Positions 3,984 to 6,365 of a stretch of DNA of 6,365 nt are shown here, in pieces. Within the stretch, counting starts at the first letter, position 1. Each line of letters opens with the position of its first letter. This stretch comes from Haloferacaceae archaeon (GTDB lineage Archaea > Halobacteriota > Halobacteria > Halobacteriales > Haloferacaceae). A program made the position numbers and the translations under genes. The stretch covers positions 1 to 6,365 of the forward strand of contig JAHENP010000284.1 of NCBI GenBank assembly GCA_018609965.1, written 5' to 3'. The notes beneath the pieces were generated by a model. That model was given only the letters and a program-made list of their open reading frames with translations. It did not search any database and was not told the DNA's origin.

Positions 3984-6302
3984 ACCCTCGCGGCCACCGT
4001 CGCCGCTCTCCGCAGCGAGGCGGGTGTGACGGACCACCGTCGACTGCTGGTCGTCACTGGCGCACGGTCGGGACGCCACCACGCCTGCCGGGTGGTCGCC
4101 CGGTCTGCGGCCACGCTCGCGGTCGTCTCCGGCGACGAGCAGTTCGACGACCTCGGGGACGCAGTCGACGACTACCGGCGACAGTCGCCGCGTGCCGCCG
4201 AGGAACTGCTGGGGACGACCCACGAGACGGTCGTCGTCGACGGCGCAGACGGGTTCTCTCCGAACGCCGTCGGTCGGACCGTCGGCGCCGTCGCCGGCGG
4301 CGGACTGTACGTGTTGTTGCTCCCTGCCGACTGGGTCGACCGGGTCGACGGCTTCCGAGCGAATCTGGCGGTGCCGCCGTACACGGATGACGAGCCGACG
4401 AGCGCGTTCCGCGAGCGGCTGCTGGCGACGTTCGACCATCCGGGGGTGGCCGTCTACGACGCCGACGCCGACGTGTTCCGTCGGGACGGGCTCACCGAGG
4501 CGGACGATTCCCCGCCCCGGAGCGACGGAACACTCCCCGCGCACCCGGAGTTTCCGATGGCCGCCTACGAGGCGTGCCTGACGGCCGGGCAGGGGCGGAC
4601 GTTGCGGAGGCTCGAACAACTCCGCCAGCCCGGGACGGCCGCGGTCGTCGACGCTCACCGTGGCCGCGGGAAGTCGAGTGTCGCCGGCCTCGCCGCGGGA
4701 GCGCTCGCGGCCGTGGGCCAGTCTGTGATCGTCACCGCTCCCTCACGGTCGAACGCGGCGACACTGCTTGACCGCGCGGGAACGCTGATGGAGACACTAG
4801 GGGGTCGGGACGGCGAGAACACCGCAGACGGCAGCGTCGACTACGTCGAGCCGACAACACTCGACGAGGCAGTCGGGGGCGCAGACGCCGTCTTCGTCGA
4901 CGAGGCCGCCGGGCTCCCGGTAGCGTTGTTGTCGACGGCGTTGGCCGCGCCGCGGGTGGCGTTCGTCACGACGGTCCACGGCTACGAGGGTGCCGGACGG
5001 GGGTTTTCGGTGCGGTTCCGTGACCGGTTAGCCGACGCCGACCACGAGGTGGTGGAGACACACCTCCGGGAGCCGATCCGGTACGCACCGGACGACCCGG
5101 TGGAGTCGTGGGGGTTCCGGGCGCTCGCGCTCGACGCCCGGCCGGCAGTCGACCGACTCGTCGCGGACGCGACCGTCACAGACACGAGCTACCGGCGGCT
5201 GTCGACCGCGACGTTGCGGGGCGACGACCACCGGCTGCGGGAGACGTTCGGACTGCTCGTTCGGGCACACTACCGGACGGAGCCGACCGACCTCGCGCGA
5301 CTACTCGACGCGCCGAATCTTTCGACACACGCGTTGCTCGTCGACGACCACGTGGTCGCCGTCGCGCTCGTCGCCCGCGAGGGTGGGCTCTCCCCGGAGC
5401 GTCGCCAGGAGGTGTTCGGCGGCGGCCGAATCCACGGCAACATGATCCCGGATCTGCTGGGGAGCCAACTGCGCGACCCGGAGGCAACCCGTCCGGTCGG
5501 CTACCGGGTCGTCAGGATCGCGACCCACGACGCCGTCCGGCGGTCGGGGTTCGGCTCGCGGCTGTTGTCGGCAATCGAGGCCGACCTCGCGACCGGCGTC
5601 GACAGACCGGGGTTCGCGCCGGCGGACTACCTCGGCTCCGGCTTCGGCGCCACGCCGGGTGTCGTCGACTTCTGGCGGCAGAACGGCTACCGGAGTGTCC
5701 ACCTCTCGACCACCCGCAACGACACGAGCGGGGAACACTCTGCAGTCCTCCTGTCGCCCGTCACCGACGCCGGGCGGGCGCTCGTCGCGCGTCACGAGGC
5801 AGGGTTCCGCGACCGGATACCGGGCGTGCTCTCGGACACCCTGCGGACACTGGAACCGGACGTGGTGCGGGCGACGCTACGGGCCTGTGAGGCCGACCCC
5901 GAGCCGCTGATCGAGTTCACCGACTACGAGTGGCGGCTGATCGTCGGTACCGGCACCGGACCGACGGCGTACGGCACCGCACCGGCACCGTTCCGTCGGC
6001 TGACCGTCGCATGGTTTCTCTCGACCCAACTGTCGCCGGGGGAACGCACAGCGGCGAACGGTGACGCCGCCGTCGCGGATAGCGGTGGTGCTGGTTCGTC
6101 TGACGGTGTCACCCTGACCGACCGGCAGGAACGACTACTCGTTCGGAAGGTTCTGCAGGGGCGTGCGTGGGACGACGTGGCCGAGACACTCGGGTTCGTC
6201 TCGACTGGGGAGTGTATGCGCACGCTCGGCGAGACTGTCCGGGTGCTCGTCGACCGGTTCGGCGGGGAGCAGGCGGCACGGGAACGCGCACGGTACGAGT
6301 GA
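3975..6302 (+). CDS. tmcA: tRNA(Met) cytidine acetyltransferase TmcA, 775 aa
   Basis: The enzyme makes N4-acetylcytidine in tRNA, classically at the wobble C34 of elongator tRNA-Met, from acetyl-CoA with hydrolysis of ATP or GTP. It acts in the cytoplasm. The full TmcA order is visible. An N-terminal domain (about 1-150) includes ETVVVDGADGFSPNAVGR and GGGLYVLLLP. The helicase-like ATPase module has Walker A RGRGKS (229-234, Lys233) and Walker B VFVDEAA (306-312). The GNAT acetyltransferase region has IHGNMIPDLLG (486-496), the acetyl-CoA loop RRSGFG (522-527), DYLGSGFG (551-558) and FWRQNGY (566-572). A C-terminal helical tRNA-binding tail includes VLQGRAWDDVAETLGF. A Gly/Ser/Ala/Asp-rich stretch at about 689-712 looks like a flexible insert. 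GTG 3975 gives the start (M)TDTLAATVAALRSE, as in haloarchaeal homologues; the upstream ATG 3870 would add 35 Arg-rich residues translated from the hairpin region. Sampled blocks are 72-77% GC. No separate promoter is obvious, so it may share the tbsP transcript. Confidence 0.95.
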   Translation: MTDTLAATVAALRSEAGVTDHRRLLVVTGARSGRHHACRVVARSAATLAVVSGDEQFDDLGDAVDDYRRQSPRAAEELLGTTHETVVVDGADGFSPNAVGRTVGAVAGGGLYVLLLPADWVDRVDGFRANLAVPPYTDDEPTSAFRERLLATFDHPGVAVYDADADVFRRDGLTEADDSPPRSDGTLPAHPEFPMAAYEACLTAGQGRTLRRLEQLRQPGTAAVVDAHRGRGKSSVAGLAAGALAAVGQSVIVTAPSRSNAATLLDRAGTLMETLGGRDGENTADGSVDYVEPTTLDEAVGGADAVFVDEAAGLPVALLSTALAAPRVAFVTTVHGYEGAGRGFSVRFRDRLADADHEVVETHLREPIRYAPDDPVESWGFRALALDARPAVDRLVADATVTDTSYRRLSTATLRGDDHRLRETFGLLVRAHYRTEPTDLARLLDAPNLSTHALLVDDHVVAVALVAREGGLSPERRQEVFGGGRIHGNMIPDLLGSQLRDPEATRPVGYRVVRIATHDAVRRSGFGSRLLSAIEADLATGVDRPGFAPADYLGSGFGATPGVVDFWRQNGYRSVHLSTTRNDTSGEHSAVLLSPVTDAGRALVARHEAGFRDRIPGVLSDTLRTLEPDVVRATLRACEADPEPLIEFTDYEWRLIVGTGTGPTAYGTAPAPFRRLTVAWFLSTQLSPGERTAANGDAAVADSGGAGSSDGVTLTDRQERLLVRKVLQGRAWDDVAETLGFVSTGECMRTLGETVRVLVDRFGGEQAARERARYE

Positions 6303-6359
6303 CGGTCGCCTCGCCGCCGACTCCGTGAGGTTGAAACCGTCCGTGGGTGATCCAACAGT
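6303..6359. other. Short intergenic region after tmcA
   Basis: These 57 bases follow the tmcA TGA stop. ggttgaaacc (about 6329-6338) lies 22-31 bases before the ATG at 6360 and could be a weak promoter element. No clear terminator hairpin or T-run is seen. Confidence 0.35.
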
Positions 6360-6365
6360 ATGGGA
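6360..6365 (+). CDS. Possible start of a further plus-strand gene (3' end outside the window)
   Basis: The window ends in ATGGGA. The ATG lies 57 bases after the tmcA stop, at a plausible distance from a weak promoter-like ggttgaaacc. Only two codons are visible, so neither the product nor the reading frame can be verified. The ATG may be coincidental. Confidence 0.25.

Noticed and set aside
3780..4658. Long minus-strand open frame (292 codons) opposite the tmcA start
   Set aside because: It is rich in Arg, Gly and Pro, matches no family I know, and overlaps the ends of two well-supported plus-strand genes. Long antisense frames are expected opposite GC-rich genes.
5301..5795. Minus-strand open frame of 164 codons inside tmcA
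   Set aside because: It is antisense to the conserved GNAT motifs and has no recognisable domain of its own.
5108..5890. Plus-strand open frame of 260 codons inside tmcA
   Set aside because: It is an Arg-rich out-of-frame shadow of the TmcA GNAT region, which shows clear motifs in the main frame.
1..6365. CRISPR array, tRNA gene, rRNA gene or insertion sequence
   Set aside because: No regularly spaced direct repeats, no cloverleaf-like sequence with a T-arm, and no transposase motifs or terminal inverted repeats were seen.

Overview
The window looks like chromosomal DNA from an extremely halophilic archaeon (class Halobacteria). The coding DNA is GC-rich, the predicted proteins are rich in Asp and Glu, and no start has a Shine-Dalgarno-like site. 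A/T-rich promoter-like boxes lie about 25-35 bases ahead of three of the starts, which fits leaderless or short-leader transcripts. Two gene families are recognisably haloarchaeal: a TbsP-type regulator and a CHAT-domain protein with a characteristic N-terminal half.

Layout. Bases 2-94 may be the last 30 codons of an upstream plus-strand gene. A promoter-like stretch (213-230) precedes a large plus-strand gene (260-2374) for a caspase-like CHAT-domain protein with a visible His/Cys pair. Twenty bases after it, convergent on the minus strand, is a small single-pass membrane protein of the short haloarchaeal DUF7503-like type (2395-2646). A 385-base AT-rich divergent intergenic region (2647-3031) follows. 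It holds promoter candidates on both strands, an 18-base perfect palindrome, a short inverted repeat, a (CG)5 tract inside a strong hairpin, and an imperfect dyad just before the next start. Then come a TbsP-like winged-helix regulator (3032-3850, plus), a 124-base gap with two very regular tandem hairpins, and the tRNA(Met) cytidine acetyltransferase gene tmcA (3975-6302, plus; GTG start). The last six bases may open another plus-strand gene.

How they may work together. tbsP and tmcA are co-directional and could be co-transcribed, but the hairpins between them may end or attenuate transcription. The CHAT protein and the membrane protein form a convergent pair. CHAT proteases elsewhere are executioner or signalling proteases, so a protease-membrane partner relationship is possible, but that is inference. 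The most notable points are the archaeal CHAT protein with its neighbour, the structured intergenic regions, and the hairpin that places the tmcA start codon in its loop. No mobile element, CRISPR array, tRNA or rRNA gene was seen.
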